Shown: positions 15,386-24,918 of the stretch, in pieces
How positions within the stretch are numbered: position 1 is the stretch's first letter
How the letters are laid out: each line of letters opens with the position of its first letter
DNA from: Methylorubrum salsuginis
GTDB taxonomy: Bacteria; Pseudomonadota; Alphaproteobacteria; Rhizobiales; Beijerinckiaceae
Direction: 5' to 3'
Assembly: GCF_900114375.1 (NCBI RefSeq)
Contig: NZ_FOSV01000002.1
Location: 1-64,000 of the forward strand
DNA: 64,000 bases
The notes under the pieces: generated by a model
Told to the model about the DNA's origin: nothing
The model's input: only the letters and a program-made list of their open reading frames with translations
The model's database searches: none
Program-made: the position numbers and the translations under genes

Positions 15386-16813
15386 TCACGCCGCGGACAC
15401 GCTGCGGCGCCCGGCCCGCTTGGCGTCGTAGAGCGCCATATCGGCCACGTGGACGAAATCCTCGAAATTCATGTTCGGCCGGTGCTGAGCGACACCGCAG
15501 GACATCGCGAGCGGCAGGGGGATGCCGTCGTCGCGCATCATCGGCGTGCGGCGCAGGGCCTCCTGCAGGCGTGCTGCGACCGCCTCGGCCTTCGCGAATT
15601 CGGTTCCGGGCAGCAGAACGAGGAACTCGTCCCCGCCCACGCGTCCGATCGCGTCCTGCTCGCGGAGGCCGGTCTGCAGCACCGAAACCAGATGGATCAG
15701 GGCCCGGTCCCCGGTCCGGTGTCCGTGGCGGTCGTTGACCTGCTTGAACAGGTCGAGGTCGAGGGCGATCAGGCTCAGGGGCGCGCCGGTCGGATCCTGC
15801 ATCGCGGTCGCGGCCGTGGCACCGAACGCCGCGCGGTTGAGGACGCCGGTCAGGGCATCGGTGGATGCCAGCCGGGCGAGTTCGGCGCGCTGGGCCCGCA
15901 AGTCTTCCGCATTGCGCGACAGCGAGGTGAAGCGCGCCCCCCGCGCCGAGAGGGCCGCCGCCACGGGCAGGCAGGTCAGCAGCAGCGCGGCTAGGAAGAA
16001 CTGGAACAGGACGGCCTGCTCCCGCGGGTCCGATGCCACCATGGCGATCGGTCCATGACCGTCCATGGTCGCGACGGCTCCGATCGCGGCGATGATCAGC
16101 ACGGCGGGCGTCGTCCCGAGCCGTCCGAGCCGGAAGCTCACCAGCATCACCGGGCCGAACAGCACGAACAGCATCGGCCGCGCGGCGAGGTAGAACACCC
16201 CGTAGGCGACGACCGCATTCAGGAGCAGGAGCCCCGCCGCCTCCGCGTGCTGCCGCCAATCCTTGCCGGAGAAGCACCGGAAGTACTCACCCCGCAGCAG
16301 GGCCAGGAAGAAGGGCGTGAGGATCAGCAGGCCGAGGCCGTCGCTGAAGAGCCACGTCGTGAAGGAGGTCTGGAAATCCTGTCCGTAGACCAGCCAGGCG
16401 GTGGCGGCGCCGCCGACGCCGCTGAGCCCCGGGGCGACGAGGCCGCAGACCACCATGAACCGGCCGACGACGGAAGGCGCGCTCAGGAGCCCGCCCTCCC
16501 CGAGGGACGGCCGGAGCAGGCGGGCCGCGACGCCGATCTCGACGAGGTTGCAGAGCCCGTAGAGCGGGAGGCCGGCGCTCGGCCCCCGCATCGCCACGTT
16601 CGCGGCGAGGTTGGCCAGGAAGCCGGCGACGAATACGCCCGTCCCGGTGCCGGGACGGCGATCCAGCAGGGCGGCGAGGAGGATGGCGTTGGCCGGCCAC
16701 ACCGCCGCGATGTCGCGTCCGTCGCTCGTCAGGTAAATCGTGCCCGCGGCGAGGGCGAAGGAGAGGAGGCCGACGACGCATTCTGCCGATCTTGCCGTCA
16801 TGGATCGTCCCAT
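15386..16813 (-). CDS. MASE1-like sensor diguanylate cyclase (475 aa)
   Basis: The protein would make cyclic di-GMP at the membrane. The first 280 residues hold about eight hydrophobic segments; the AAVWPANAILLAALL motif and LVEIGVAARLLRP are typical of MASE1 sensor domains. The GGDEF domain begins LARLASTDALTGVLNRAAF, and the active-site GGDEF is at 393-397, intact. An RxxD inhibitory-site-like LREQD lies just upstream. It stands alone and is divergent from the copper genes across a 392-bp AT-richer region. Confidence 0.85.
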   Translation of the reverse strand: MGRSMTARSAECVVGLLSFALAAGTIYLTSDGRDIAAVWPANAILLAALLDRRPGTGTGVFVAGFLANLAANVAMRGPSAGLPLYGLCNLVEIGVAARLLRPSLGEGGLLSAPSVVGRFMVVCGLVAPGLSGVGGAATAWLVYGQDFQTSFTTWLFSDGLGLLILTPFFLALLRGEYFRCFSGKDWRQHAEAAGLLLLNAVVAYGVFYLAARPMLFVLFGPVMLVSFRLGRLGTTPAVLIIAAIGAVATMDGHGPIAMVASDPREQAVLFQFFLAALLLTCLPVAAALSARGARFTSLSRNAEDLRAQRAELARLASTDALTGVLNRAAFGATAATAMQDPTGAPLSLIALDLDLFKQVNDRHGHRTGDRALIHLVSVLQTGLREQDAIGRVGGDEFLVLLPGTEFAKAEAVAARLQEALRRTPMMRDDGIPLPLAMSCGVAQHRPNMNFEDFVHVADMALYDAKRAGRRSVSAA

Positions 16814-17205
16814 GGGCCCCGACGTGTTCTTGCTCGTATGGGCGGGCTGTCGCGAGCCGTATCCAATGGCGTTTCGGTTAAAATCATCATAACGTAATGA
16901 AAGATCAAGCGAAACGCTGAGTATTTTATGATTTGTTCTGTGATTATGCCGTAAGGCTTAAGTCGATCGTGTGCAATTTCTGATGATTGGCGGTGATGCT
17001 GTTCGCCAAGGCGGCAAGGCCGTCCGTCACGGGACCGCGCCGTGCCGTCCCAGCGGTCGGCACCGAGGCTTTCCGGCACCCTGTCCGCCGAGGCACCGAC
17101 GGGAGCGAGGGCGGCTTCGGAGTCGGGAACGGGCCGTCCGGCTCCGGGTTGGCCTGAACGAGGGCGGGCGTCTCCCGACGCCGGCCGACAGCGCAGGATC
17201 CTCTC
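16814..17205. other. Intergenic region, AT-richer, with GCGTTTCG/CGAAACGC inverted repeat
   Basis: No gene is seen in these 392 bases. The left 170 bases are clearly more AT-rich than the surrounding DNA and should hold the promoter of the GGDEF gene. An inverted repeat, GCGTTTCG near 16868 and CGAAACGC near 16910, brackets TTAAAATCATCATAACG. The right part is ordinary high-GC sequence leading to the Cys-rich protein gene. Confidence 0.4.
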
Positions 17206-17538
17206 GTGAGCGATCATTCCGACGCGATGCAGGCCTGCCTCGATGCCTGCCTTCACTGCTACCGCACCTGCCTCGGCATGCTCTCCGGACACTGCCTGGA
17301 GACCGGCGGACGCCATGTCGAGCCCGAGCATGTCCGGTTGATGCTGGCCTGCGCCGAGGCCTGCCGGGCGAGTGCGCAGATGATGCTGATCGGCAGCCCG
17401 GTCCATCGTCACCAATGCGGCGCCTGCGCCGAGATCTGCGCCGCCTGCGCCCGTTCCTGCGAGGCCGTCGGCGGGATGGAATCCTGCGTCGCCGCCTGCC
17501 GCGCCTGCGAGCGGGAGTGCCGGGCGATGGCGGCCTGA
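17206..17538 (+). CDS. Four-helix-bundle copper-storage-type Cys-rich protein (Csp/DUF326-like, 110 aa)
   Basis: The 110 residues contain 16 cysteines, mostly spaced CxxxC or CxxC along amphipathic helices (ACLDACLHCYRTC, CAEICAACARSC, CVAACRACEREC). This is the hallmark of Csp-type proteins, which bind many Cu(I) ions inside a four-helix bundle. No signal peptide is present, so it is a cytosolic (Csp3-like) form. The start is GTG at 17206 with AGGA upstream. It lies directly before a CueR-type operator and copA, which supports a copper-buffering role. Confidence 0.8.
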   Translation: MSDHSDAMQACLDACLHCYRTCLGMLSGHCLETGGRHVEPEHVRLMLACAEACRASAQMMLIGSPVHRHQCGACAEICAACARSCEAVGGMESCVAACRACERECRAMAA

Positions 17539-17559
17539 TCCGTCGTCGGCCCGCCGGCC

Positions 17560-17590
17560 TTGACCTTCCCATCATGGGAAGCCCCATCTG
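17560..17590 (+). promoter_or_regulatory. CueR/MerR-type copper promoter of copA
   Basis: A TTGACC -35 element (17560-17565) is followed by the perfect dyad CTTCCCAT-C-ATGGGAAG (17565-17581) and a poor -10 (CATCTG, 17585-17590). The 19-bp spacer is the overlong distance that MerR-family activators correct by twisting DNA. The cueR gene follows copA. The implied start of transcription falls at about 17597, which is the A of the copA ATG, so the message may be leaderless. Confidence 0.75.
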
Positions 17591-17596
17591 AGCCGC

Positions 17597-20080
17597 ATGG
17601 AAGCGATTGCGGACCGTCCCGTCTCCCCCTCCCGCGCGGATCAGCCGCCCCGGCTGAGCCTCCCCGTCGAGGGCATGAGCTGCGCCTCGTGCGTCGGCCG
17701 CGTCGAGCGGGCGCTCGCCGCCCTGCCGGGCGCCCGCGACGTCTCGGTCAATCTCGCGACCGGCCGGGCGAGCTGGGCGGGCGCCCGGCCCGCCGAGGCG
17801 GTGCGGGCGATCCGCGAGGCCGGCTACGAGGTGCCCGAGACCGTCACCGCCGTCACGGTCGAGGGCATGAGCTGCGCCTCCTGCTCGGGCCGGGTCGAGC
17901 GCGCCTTGCTCGCACTTCCCGGCGCGGTCGCGGCGAGCGTCAACTTCGCCACCGGCCGGGCCGAACTGCGCCACGCCGACGGGGCCGTCTCGCTCGACGC
18001 GGTCGAGGCCGCCATCCGCGAGGCCGGCTACGAGCCGGTGACGCCGGAGCGCGCCGCGGATACGAGCCGCGCCGACCGTCAGGCGCGGGACGAGGCGGCC
18101 CTGCGGCGTGACCTCGCCGTCGCAGCCTCGCTCGCGGCGCCCGTCGTCGTGCTCGACATGGGCGGCCATGTCTTCCCTGGCTTCCACCATGCCCTCGCCG
18201 GCTGGCTCGGGGCCGGCACCGTGCCGTGGATCGAGGCGCTGCTCGCGACCCTCGTGATCGCAGGCCCCGGCCGGCGCTTTTTCCGCGTCGGCGTGCCCAA
18301 CCTGCTGCGCGGCCATCCCGACATGAACGCCCTCGTCGCCCTCGGGGCGGGCGCGGCCTATCTCTATTCCCTCGTCTCTGTCGCGGCGCCGCAATGGCTC
18401 CCGGCGGGGGCGGCGCATCTCTACTTCGAGGCCAGCGTCCTCATCGTCACCCTGATCCTGCTCGGCCGGACGCTCGAAGCCCGCGCCCGCGGCCGGGCCG
18501 GGGCGGCGATCGCCCGGCTGATCGACCTCTCGCCCCCCACCGCCCGCCGCCTCGACGGCGAGGCCGAGCGCGAGGTGCCGGTGGAGCGCCTGCGCGTCGG
18601 CGACCGGGTGCGGGTGCGCCCCGGCGAGCGCGTGCCGGTCGACGGCACGGTGGCGGCGGGTGAATCCTACGTCGACGAGAGCATGATCTCCGGCGAGCCG
18701 GTGCCGGTGCGCAAGGGAGAGGGCGCCGCGGTCGTCGGCGGCACGCTCAACACCACCGGCGGCTTCGATCTCATCGTCACCCGCACCGGCTCCGACACGG
18801 TGCTGGCCCGCATCGTCCGCATGGTCGAGGAGGCGCAAGGGGGCAAGCTGCCGGTCCAGGCGCTGGTGGATCGCATCACCCTGTGGTTCGTGCCTGCCGT
18901 GATGGGCATCGCCGCGCTGACCTTCCTGGGCTGGCTCGCGCTCGGCCCGGCGCCGGCCCTCGGCCACGCCATCGTGGCGGCGATTGCCGTGCTCATCATC
19001 GCCTGTCCCTGCGCCATGGGGCTCGCCACGCCGGTCTCGATCATGGTCGGGACGGGCCGCGCCGCCGAGCGCGGCGTGCTCTTCCGCCAGGGCGCGGCCC
19101 TTCAGGCCCTCCAAGAGGCCCGCGTGATCGCCCTCGACAAGACCGGCACGCTCACCGAGGGCCGCCCCCGCCTCGTCGATTTTCTGCCGGCTCCGGGCTT
19201 CTCGCGCGACGAAGCGCTGGCCCTGGCCGGCGCGGTCGAGGCCCGCTCGGAGCATCCGATCGCCCGCGCGGTCACCGAGGCCGCACGCGCCGAGACCGGC
19301 GCCCTGCCGGAGGTGTCCGCCTTCGAGGCCATGCCCGGTCACGGCGTCACCGCGCGGGTCGGGGGCAGGGCGGCCGCGCTCGGCAGCCGCCGCCAGATGG
19401 AGCGCCTCGGCGTCGATGTCGCCCCGCTGGCCGCGGAGGCCGAACGCTTAGCCGGGGAGGGGAAGAGTCCGGTCTACCTCGCCCTCGACGGCCGGCTCGG
19501 CGCCCTCCTGGCGGTGGCCGATCCGATCAAGCCCGAGGCGCGCGAGGCGGTCGCCGCGCTGCGGGCCCGCGGCCTCACCGTGGCGATGCTGACCGGAGAT
19601 GCCGACGCGACGGCGCAGGTCGTGGCCCGCTCGCTCGGCATCGAAGAGGTCCGCGCCGAACTCCTGCCCGAGGGCAAGGTCGAGGCGCTGGGGAGTCTGC
19701 GCGCCGCGCACGGCCCGGTCGCCTTCGTCGGCGACGGCATCAACGACGCGCCCGCCCTCGCGCAAGCCGATGTCGGGATCGCCATCGGCACCGGCACGGA
19801 TGTGGCGGTGGAGAGCGCCGACGTGGTGCTGATGTCGGGCGCGCTCACCGGCCTGGTCGAGGCGGTGGCGCTCTCGCGCGCCACGATGGCCAACATCCGC
19901 CAGAATCTGTTCTGGGCCTTCGCCTACAACGCCGCCCTGATCCCGGTGGCGGCGGGCGCGCTCGCCGTCGTCGGTGGGCCGCAACTCTCGCCGGTCCTGG
20001 CGGCGGGGGCGATGGCGCTCTCCAGCGTCTTCGTCGTCGGCAACGCCCTGCGCCTGCGCCGCGCCGGAGGGACACGATGA
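17597..20080 (+). CDS. copA: Cu(I)-exporting P1B-type ATPase (827 aa)
   Basis: Two N-terminal heavy-metal-associated domains each carry GMSCASC (26-32 and 90-96). Eight membrane segments follow; the transport-site CPC lies at 470-472 within [13 protein letters not shown], and the phosphorylated Asp is D514 in [13 protein letters not shown] (EHPIARAV), [11 protein letters not shown] and the C-terminal membrane pair with [13 protein letters not shown] fit P1B-1 Cu(I) pumps. It exports Cu(I) from cytosol to periplasm. It is preceded by the CueR dyad without a normal ribosome site and overlaps cueR by 4 bp. Confidence 0.95.
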   Translation: MEAIADRPVSPSRADQPPRLSLPVEGMSCASCVGRVERALAALPGARDVSVNLATGRASWAGARPAEAVRAIREAGYEVPETVTAVTVEGMSCASCSGRVERALLALPGAVAASVNFATGRAELRHADGAVSLDAVEAAIREAGYEPVTPERAADTSRADRQARDEAALRRDLAVAASLAAPVVVLDMGGHVFPGFHHALAGWLGAGTVPWIEALLATLVIAGPGRRFFRVGVPNLLRGHPDMNALVALGAGAAYLYSLVSVAAPQWLPAGAAHLYFEASVLIVTLILLGRTLEARARGRAGAAIARLIDLSPPTARRLDGEAEREVPVERLRVGDRVRVRPGERVPVDGTVAAGESYVDESMISGEPVPVRKGEGAAVVGGTLNTTGGFDLIVTRTGSDTVLARIVRMVEEAQGGKLPVQALVDRITLWFVPAVMGIAALTFLGWLALGPAPALGHAIVAAIAVLIIACPCAMGLATPVSIMVGTGRAAERGVLFRQGAALQALQEARVIALDKTGTLTEGRPRLVDFLPAPGFSRDEALALAGAVEARSEHPIARAVTEAARAETGALPEVSAFEAMPGHGVTARVGGRAAALGSRRQMERLGVDVAPLAAEAERLAGEGKSPVYLALDGRLGALLAVADPIKPEAREAVAALRARGLTVAMLTGDADATAQVVARSLGIEEVRAELLPEGKVEALGSLRAAHGPVAFVGDGINDAPALAQADVGIAIGTGTDVAVESADVVLMSGALTGLVEAVALSRATMANIRQNLFWAFAYNAALIPVAAGALAVVGGPQLSPVLAAGAMALSSVFVVGNALRLRRAGGTR

Positions 20081-20475
20081 GCGTCACCATCGGCGAGGCG
20101 GCCCGCGCCAGCGGCGTCTCGGCCAAGATGATCCGCTATTACGAGGAGACCGGCCTGCTCGGGCCCGCCGAGCGCACGGCGTCGGGCTACCGGGTCTACG
20201 GCGCGGCCGATCTCCACGCGCTCCGCTTCGTCCGCCGCGCCCGCGATCTGGGCTTCTCCATGGCCGAGATCGCCGATCTCTTGGCGCTCTGGCGCGACCG
20301 CGAGCGGGCGAGCGCTTCGGTGAAGGGGCTGGCGCTGGCCCATGTCGGCGACCTGCGCCGCCGCATCCGCGAACTGGAGGCCATGGCCCGCACCCTGGAG
20401 AATCTGGCCGAGCGGTGCTGCGGTGATGGGCGCCCGGATTGCCCGATCCTCGACGATCTCGCCGGGAAGGGGTGA
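20077..20475 (+). CDS. cueR: CueR-type MerR-family copper regulator (132 aa)
   Basis: The [28 protein letters not shown] begins at residue 4 and is followed by the MerR wing SGYRVY. The long dimer helix ends in a metal loop [10 protein letters not shown] (C115 and C122), the spacing used by Cu(I)/Ag(I) sensors. A Ser in RASASVK corresponds to the Ser that marks CueR rather than the zinc sensors. ATGA overlap with copA shows it is co-transcribed, giving feedback control through the palindrome at 17565-17581. Confidence 0.9.
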   Translation: MSVTIGEAARASGVSAKMIRYYEETGLLGPAERTASGYRVYGAADLHALRFVRRARDLGFSMAEIADLLALWRDRERASASVKGLALAHVGDLRRRIRELEAMARTLENLAERCCGDGRPDCPILDDLAGKG

Positions 20476-20605
20476 GCGCAACGGGCGATCACCCACTCCG
20501 AAGCCCCGCCCCAAAAACAAGCTTCGCCGTTGACCCGGCCTTGGCCTTCTGCTTGCTGGGGACGATCCGGGACGTTCGGACGTCGCTCCGCAAGGGTTGG
20601 GATCC

Positions 20606-21778
20606 ATGCCCGTCATCGACCGCATCGCCGGTTTCGCCGACGAGATCGCCGCTTGGCGGCACGATCTCCACGCGCATCCCGAGCTGCAATACGACGTGCA
20701 CCGCACCGCCGGCTTCGTCGCCGACAAGCTGCGGGAATTCGGCTGCGACGAGGTCGCCACCGGCATCGGCCGCACCGGCGTCGTCGGCGTGATCCGGGGC
20801 CGGGGCCACGCCTCGAACCGAGCCATCGGCCTGCGCGCCGACATGGACGCGCTGCCGATCCAGGAGACCCGCGACCTGCCCTACCGCTCGACCGTGCCGG
20901 GCAAGATGCACGCCTGCGGACATGACGGGCACACCGCCATGCTGCTCGGCGCCGCCAAATACCTCGCCGAGACGCGCGACTTCGACGGGCGCGCCGTGCT
21001 GATCTTCCAGCCCGCCGAGGAGGGCGGCGGCGGCGGCGAGGCGATGGTGAAGGACGGGATGATGGAGCGCTTCGGCGTCGAGGCGGTCTACGGCCTGCAC
21101 AACATTCCCGACCAGCCCCTCGGCACCTTCGCGATCCGGCCCGGCCCGATCATGGCCTCGACCGACCGCTTCACCATCCTGATCGAGGGCAAGGGCGGGC
21201 ATGCGGCCCTGCCGCACGCGGCGGTGGATTCCGTGCTGGTGGCGAGCCACGTCGTGGTCGCCCTGCAATCGATCGTGTCGCGCAACGTGAAGGCGCTCGA
21301 TTCCGCGGTGGTCTCGGTCTGCGCCGTCGAGGCGGGCCACGCCTTCAACGTGCTGCCGCAGCGGGCCGAGCTGCGCGGCACCGTGCGGGCGTTGACGCCC
21401 AAGGTGCGCGACCTCGTGCTGCGCCGGATCGAGGCGATCGTGACCGGTGTCGCCGGCGCCTTCGGGGCGGTCGCGACGGTCGATTTCGCCAGCGGCTACC
21501 CGGCCACCGAGAACCACCCGGCCGAGACCGACTTCATGGCCGACATCGCCGAGCAGGTGGTGGGGGCCGGTCACGTCGAGCGCGACGTGGCGCCGATGAT
21601 GGCGGCGGAGGATTTCTCCTACATGCTGGCCCACCGGCCCGGCGCCTACATCTTCATGGGCAACGGGCCGTCCGCCGGTCTCCACCACCCGGACTACGAC
21701 TTCAACGACGCGGCGATCCCCTACGGCGCCTCGCTCTGGGCCCGGATCATCGAGACGGGATTGCCGAAGGGGGCGTGA
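20606..21778 (+). CDS. M20D-family amidohydrolase, hippurate-hydrolase-like (390 aa)
   Basis: This zinc amidohydrolase would remove an acyl group from an N-acyl amino acid. Motifs in order are RHDLHAHPEL, GLRADMDALP, MHACGHDGHTAMLLGAA (metal-binding Cys/His/Asp), FQPAEEGGGG (catalytic Glu pair), a lid-domain GGHAALPH, and C-terminal AAEDFSYM. All expected residues are present. ATG at 20606 is preferred over a TTG nine bases earlier. The physiological substrate is not evident, and the gene stands alone after cueR. Confidence 0.85.
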   Translation: MPVIDRIAGFADEIAAWRHDLHAHPELQYDVHRTAGFVADKLREFGCDEVATGIGRTGVVGVIRGRGHASNRAIGLRADMDALPIQETRDLPYRSTVPGKMHACGHDGHTAMLLGAAKYLAETRDFDGRAVLIFQPAEEGGGGGEAMVKDGMMERFGVEAVYGLHNIPDQPLGTFAIRPGPIMASTDRFTILIEGKGGHAALPHAAVDSVLVASHVVVALQSIVSRNVKALDSAVVSVCAVEAGHAFNVLPQRAELRGTVRALTPKVRDLVLRRIEAIVTGVAGAFGAVATVDFASGYPATENHPAETDFMADIAEQVVGAGHVERDVAPMMAAEDFSYMLAHRPGAYIFMGNGPSAGLHHPDYDFNDAAIPYGASLWARIIETGLPKGA

Positions 21779-21871
21779 GGCCGGTTCGGGTCGATCGCCT
21801 CGGCGGAGCGCGCATCCCCTCGCCCCGCGTGCGGGGCGAGGGGGCCCGGCTGAGCCCGGAATGTCCTTCTC

Positions 21872-21900
21872 GAAACGAAAACGGGCCCCGCAGGGCCCGC
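21872..21900 (-). terminator. Rho-independent terminator for the 21926 gene
   Basis: Read on the minus strand, CGGGCCC-TGCG-GGGCCCG forms a strong stem followed by TTTTCGTTTCG. It lies 26 bp beyond the stop of the small exported protein gene. Confidence 0.8.
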
Positions 21901-21925
21901 ATCGTCCGTAGTTTCGTCGAAACCC

Positions 21926-22342
21926 TTACCGGTAGGGGTTCATGCCGGTGCGGGAGACGTAGGAGGTCGGGTCGATCCCGTCGATGAACGAGAAATCGAC
22001 GTTGCGGATCGCGGTCGAGCGGGCGCCGATGAACGGGCCGTTGGTGATCGGATCGGGCAGGATGCCGCCGCCGAAGCGGTCGTTGCGGCCGTAGACCGGG
22101 TTGAGCTGGTTCGAGGCGGCGATGAAGGCCGGGTTGGTGGCCGGGTTCGAGACCGAGCCGTTGCCCGGCTCCACCACGTTGCCGGCATCGAGCCAGGAGC
22201 GGGGACGGATGCGGATCGGCAGAGGCTGGCTCACGCGCACGTAACCGGGATTGCCGTAGGGACCCTGCGCCTCGGCCGCCGTCCCGAAGCCGATTGCCGT
22301 GAGGGTCATGGCGCCCAGGAGGGCGATCTTGGTCGAGCGCAT
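21926..22342 (-). CDS. Small exported hypothetical protein (138 aa)
   Basis: A clear signal peptide (STKIALLGAMTLTAIGFG, cleavage near AEAQ) is followed by a mature region rich in Asn, Pro, Gly and Ile with no cysteines. Segments such as NPATNPAFIAASNQLNP and FGGGILPDPITNGPFIG look like an extended or surface-exposed periplasmic protein. No family is recognised. The ATG at 22342 gives the signal peptide directly at the start. It has its own terminator and stands divergent from nothing obvious. Confidence 0.7.
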   Translation of the reverse strand: MRSTKIALLGAMTLTAIGFGTAAEAQGPYGNPGYVRVSQPLPIRIRPRSWLDAGNVVEPGNGSVSNPATNPAFIAASNQLNPVYGRNDRFGGGILPDPITNGPFIGARSTAIRNVDFSFIDGIDPTSYVSRTGMNPYR

Positions 22343-22457
22343 GGCACACCTTGTTGATTGCGAGGGGACCGTATCGGGGCCTTCGTTAAGAATCCCGCCT
22401 GTTGCAGAGTAGACGTTCAGGCGTGGCCGTTGTTCCCCGATTGTGGCGGGGAGCCCA

Positions 22458-23372
22458 TCATTTCCGCCGCCGTTTTGCCGCAATGTGTCTCACGGCACCC
22501 GCTCCCGCGGCCGGTCCGGCCATCGCGGCCATGGCGATCGATCCGGTGTGGTCGCCGGGCGCCCCGGCGACCGCTTCGGGCGCGCAGGCATCCGTCCCGC
22601 CCTTGCCCGTTTCGCCCTTGCCCGTTTCGCCTGCGCCGAGTGCCGCCGCGACCCGGCCCGAGAGGGTGATCCGCTCGATGGCGCAGGCCAGGGCCCGCTT
22701 CTCCGGCGCCTGGCCGAGGATGCCGCAGAGCCAGCCGTCGAGGCGCAGCGTGTTGAGGTCGAGGCTGCGGAAGCCCGTGCAGGTGCGGGCGCCGTCGCCG
22801 CTCAGCACCGTCTCGACCGTCTCGAAGCTGCCGTAGCGCGTCGCCACCACGCCGCGTTCGCCGGTGCGGGTGACGGACAGGCCCCGCCCGTCGGCGGCCC
22901 GGCGCACCAGGGTGACGAACAGGCTCGGGGCCGGCTCGGCGCGGGCGGTGCCGGGGTCGGTCGCGGTGACGAGGAGCCAGGGCGCCTCGATGGCGTCGAA
23001 GCTGCCCTGGCTCACGCTGTCCTCGCGCTGGCCGCGGGTGGGGTCCCAGCGGCTCGGCTCGGCCTGCGGGGGCGGGGCGGCCGGATCGGAGGCGGTGGCG
23101 ATCAGGGTCAGGAGGGGCTCGGCCGAGGCGACCGCGCGCGGGGCCACGACCTCGCTGCGCGGCGGGTCGGTCCAGTCCCGCGGCTCCGGGGCGGTCATCC
23201 GGTCGCGGGCGGCGAGCGACAGGCCGCTGATGAGGGCGGCGCAGGCGGTGAGCTTCGCAGCGAGCCGGGCCCGGCGCAGCGGCCGGGGCCGGGCGAGGCC
23301 GCGCAGGTCCTGTCCGTCCGGGCTGTCGTCGCGCGCATCCGCGACGAAGGGTTCGTCGAGGCTGGGGGGCAT
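22458..23372 (-). CDS. Single-pass membrane hypothetical protein (304 aa)
   Basis: About 36 cytosolic residues are followed by one transmembrane segment (about 37-55, LAAKLTACAALISGLSLAA), then a Pro/Ala linker and a periplasmic domain with SGSFDAIEAPWLLVT-like strands and TCTGFRSLDLNTLRLDGWLCG. The last two contain a possible disulphide pair. The C-terminal tail is a short GETGKGETGKGGT repeat and an Ala/Gly stretch. The function is unknown. The ATG at 23372 is used because the longer frame lacks a ribosome site and reads Arg-rich. Confidence 0.6.
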   Translation of the reverse strand: MPPSLDEPFVADARDDSPDGQDLRGLARPRPLRRARLAAKLTACAALISGLSLAARDRMTAPEPRDWTDPPRSEVVAPRAVASAEPLLTLIATASDPAAPPPQAEPSRWDPTRGQREDSVSQGSFDAIEAPWLLVTATDPGTARAEPAPSLFVTLVRRAADGRGLSVTRTGERGVVATRYGSFETVETVLSGDGARTCTGFRSLDLNTLRLDGWLCGILGQAPEKRALACAIERITLSGRVAAALGAGETGKGETGKGGTDACAPEAVAGAPGDHTGSIAMAAMAGPAAGAGAVRHIAAKRRRK

Positions 23373-23717
23373 GGCACGTCCTCGCGGCGGGAAGGGGATT
23401 GATCCCCACCTTGCCCGGCGCCCCGCACCACCCGGTTGCCGCGCCGGCGCCGTCCTCGTGATTCTCCACCCAAGGTGAATCGGCCGTTTCAACGGGGGCG
23501 CTTCGTCACCGCGCCTCACGCCGCCCCCGGCGCACCCCTTGACAGCCCGACGCGACGGTCCTCTTGCTCCGCACGCCGGAAAACCCACCTCGCTGCTTCG
23601 GGGCGGGCTCTTCCGCCTATGGATTCCCCGACGGCACGGCGTGGACGCCGCCCGAACGGGGAGCGGGCCGGTCTTTCCTCGATAAAGAGATCACGTCCGC
23701 GCAGCGGAGTTGGACAA
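23373..23717. promoter_or_regulatory. Divergent intergenic region upstream of asd
   Basis: No gene is seen. A TTGACA -35-like hexamer lies at 23539-23544 with only a poor -10 about 17 bases later, a weak candidate for the asd promoter. CACCCAAGGTG near 23469 is a short imperfect dyad near the divergent gene's start. The rest is ordinary high-GC sequence. Confidence 0.35.
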
Positions 23718-24752
23718 ATGGGTTACAAGGTCGCCGTCGTCGGAGCCACGGGCAATGTGGGCCGCGAGATGCTCGACATCCTGGCCGAGCGCGCCTTCCC
23801 GGCCGACGAGGTCGTGGCGCTCGCCTCGCGTCGCAGCCAGGGCCAGGAGGTCTCCTTCGGCGACAAGATTCTCAAGGTCAAAGTCCTCGACACCTACGAC
23901 TTCTCCGACACGGACATCTGCCTGATGTCGGCGGGCGGCGAGGCCTCGAAGGAGTGGTCGCCCCGTATCGGGCAGGCCGGCTGCGTGGTCATCGATAACT
24001 CGTCGGCGTTCCGCTACGACGCCGACGTGCCGCTGATCGTGCCGGAAGTGAATGCCGACGCGGTCGAGGGTTTTACCAAGCGCAACATCATCGCCAACCC
24101 GAACTGCTCGACGGCGCAGCTCGTCGTGGCCCTGAAGCCCCTCCACGAGGCGGCGACGATCAAGCGCGTCGTGGTCTCGACCTACCAATCCGTCTCCGGC
24201 GCCGGCAAGGACGCCATGGACGAGCTGTTCAGCCAGACCCGCGCGGTCTTCACCGCCGGTGAGGTCGTCACGAAGAAGTTCACCAAGCGGATCGCCTTCA
24301 ACGTCATCCCGCACATCGATGTGTTCATGGAGGACGGCTACACGAAGGAAGAGTGGAAGATGGTCGCCGAGACCAAGAAGATGCTCGATCCCAAGATCAA
24401 GCTCACGGCGACCGCGGTGCGGGTGCCGGTGTTCATCGGCCACGCCGAGGCCGTGAACGTCGAGTTCGAGCGCCCGCTCTCCCCCGAGCAGGCGACCGAA
24501 ATTCTTCGCAATGCGCCGGGCGTCCTGGTGATCGATAAGCGCGAGAACGGCGGCTACATGACCCCGCACGAGGCCGCGGGCGAGGACGCCACCTACATCT
24601 CCCGCATCCGCGAGGACGCCACGGTCGAGAACGGCCTGAACTTCTGGTGCGTCTCGGACAACCTGCGCAAGGGCGCGGCGCTGAACGCCGTGCAGATCGC
24701 CGAGGTGCTGGTGAACCGCAAGCTGCTGAGCAAGGCGCGCCCGGCGGCCTGA
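23718..24752 (+). CDS. asd: Aspartate-semialdehyde dehydrogenase (344 aa)
   Basis: It reduces aspartyl phosphate to aspartate semialdehyde with NADPH, at the branch point to lysine/diaminopimelate, threonine and methionine. The nucleotide loop VAVVGATGNVGREML (residues 5-19), the active-site Cys130 in IIANPNCSTAQ, YQSVSGAGK and the substrate-binding VPVFIGHAEAV motif are all present. The ATG at 23718 gives the standard N-terminus. A good terminator follows, so asd is monocistronic. Confidence 0.95.
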   Translation: MGYKVAVVGATGNVGREMLDILAERAFPADEVVALASRRSQGQEVSFGDKILKVKVLDTYDFSDTDICLMSAGGEASKEWSPRIGQAGCVVIDNSSAFRYDADVPLIVPEVNADAVEGFTKRNIIANPNCSTAQLVVALKPLHEAATIKRVVVSTYQSVSGAGKDAMDELFSQTRAVFTAGEVVTKKFTKRIAFNVIPHIDVFMEDGYTKEEWKMVAETKKMLDPKIKLTATAVRVPVFIGHAEAVNVEFERPLSPEQATEILRNAPGVLVIDKRENGGYMTPHEAAGEDATYISRIREDATVENGLNFWCVSDNLRKGAALNAVQIAEVLVNRKLLSKARPAA

Positions 24753-24782
24753 CGCTCACGACACCATCATCGACGTCGCGAA

Positions 24783-24812
24783 GCGCCGCCCCTCGGGGCG
24801 GCGTTTTCGTTT
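24783..24812 (+). terminator. Rho-independent terminator after asd
   Basis: GCGCCGCCCCTCGGGGCGGCG forms a perfect GC stem followed by TTTTCGTTT, about 30 bp beyond the asd stop. Confidence 0.85.
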
Positions 24813-24862
24813 GGGTGGTGCCGGGCAGGCGACTGCCTTCTTTGGGACGAAAGTCCTGTAAA

Positions 24863-24876
24863 ATGACTTAAGTCAT
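24863..24876. promoter_or_regulatory. Perfect 14-bp palindrome ATGACTTAAGTCAT
   Basis: The palindrome is perfect and AT-rich in a GC-rich genome and lies 43 bp before the first ATG of the toxin-like remnant. It could be an operator for that module. No regulator gene is adjacent. Confidence 0.45.
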
Positions 24877-24918
24877 AGAATGCATATCTTCCTGTTCCGG
24901 AGGCAGGAGGATCGAGGC

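Noticed and set aside
16055..16897. 280-residue plus-strand frame opposite the MASE1-GGDEF gene
   Set aside because: Antisense to a membrane domain, Glu/Arg/Gly-rich and without motifs.
17027..19342. 771-residue minus-strand frame opposite copA
   Set aside because: It is antisense to CopA, lacks motifs and is rich in Arg/Gly/His, as is usual in such high-GC antisense frames.
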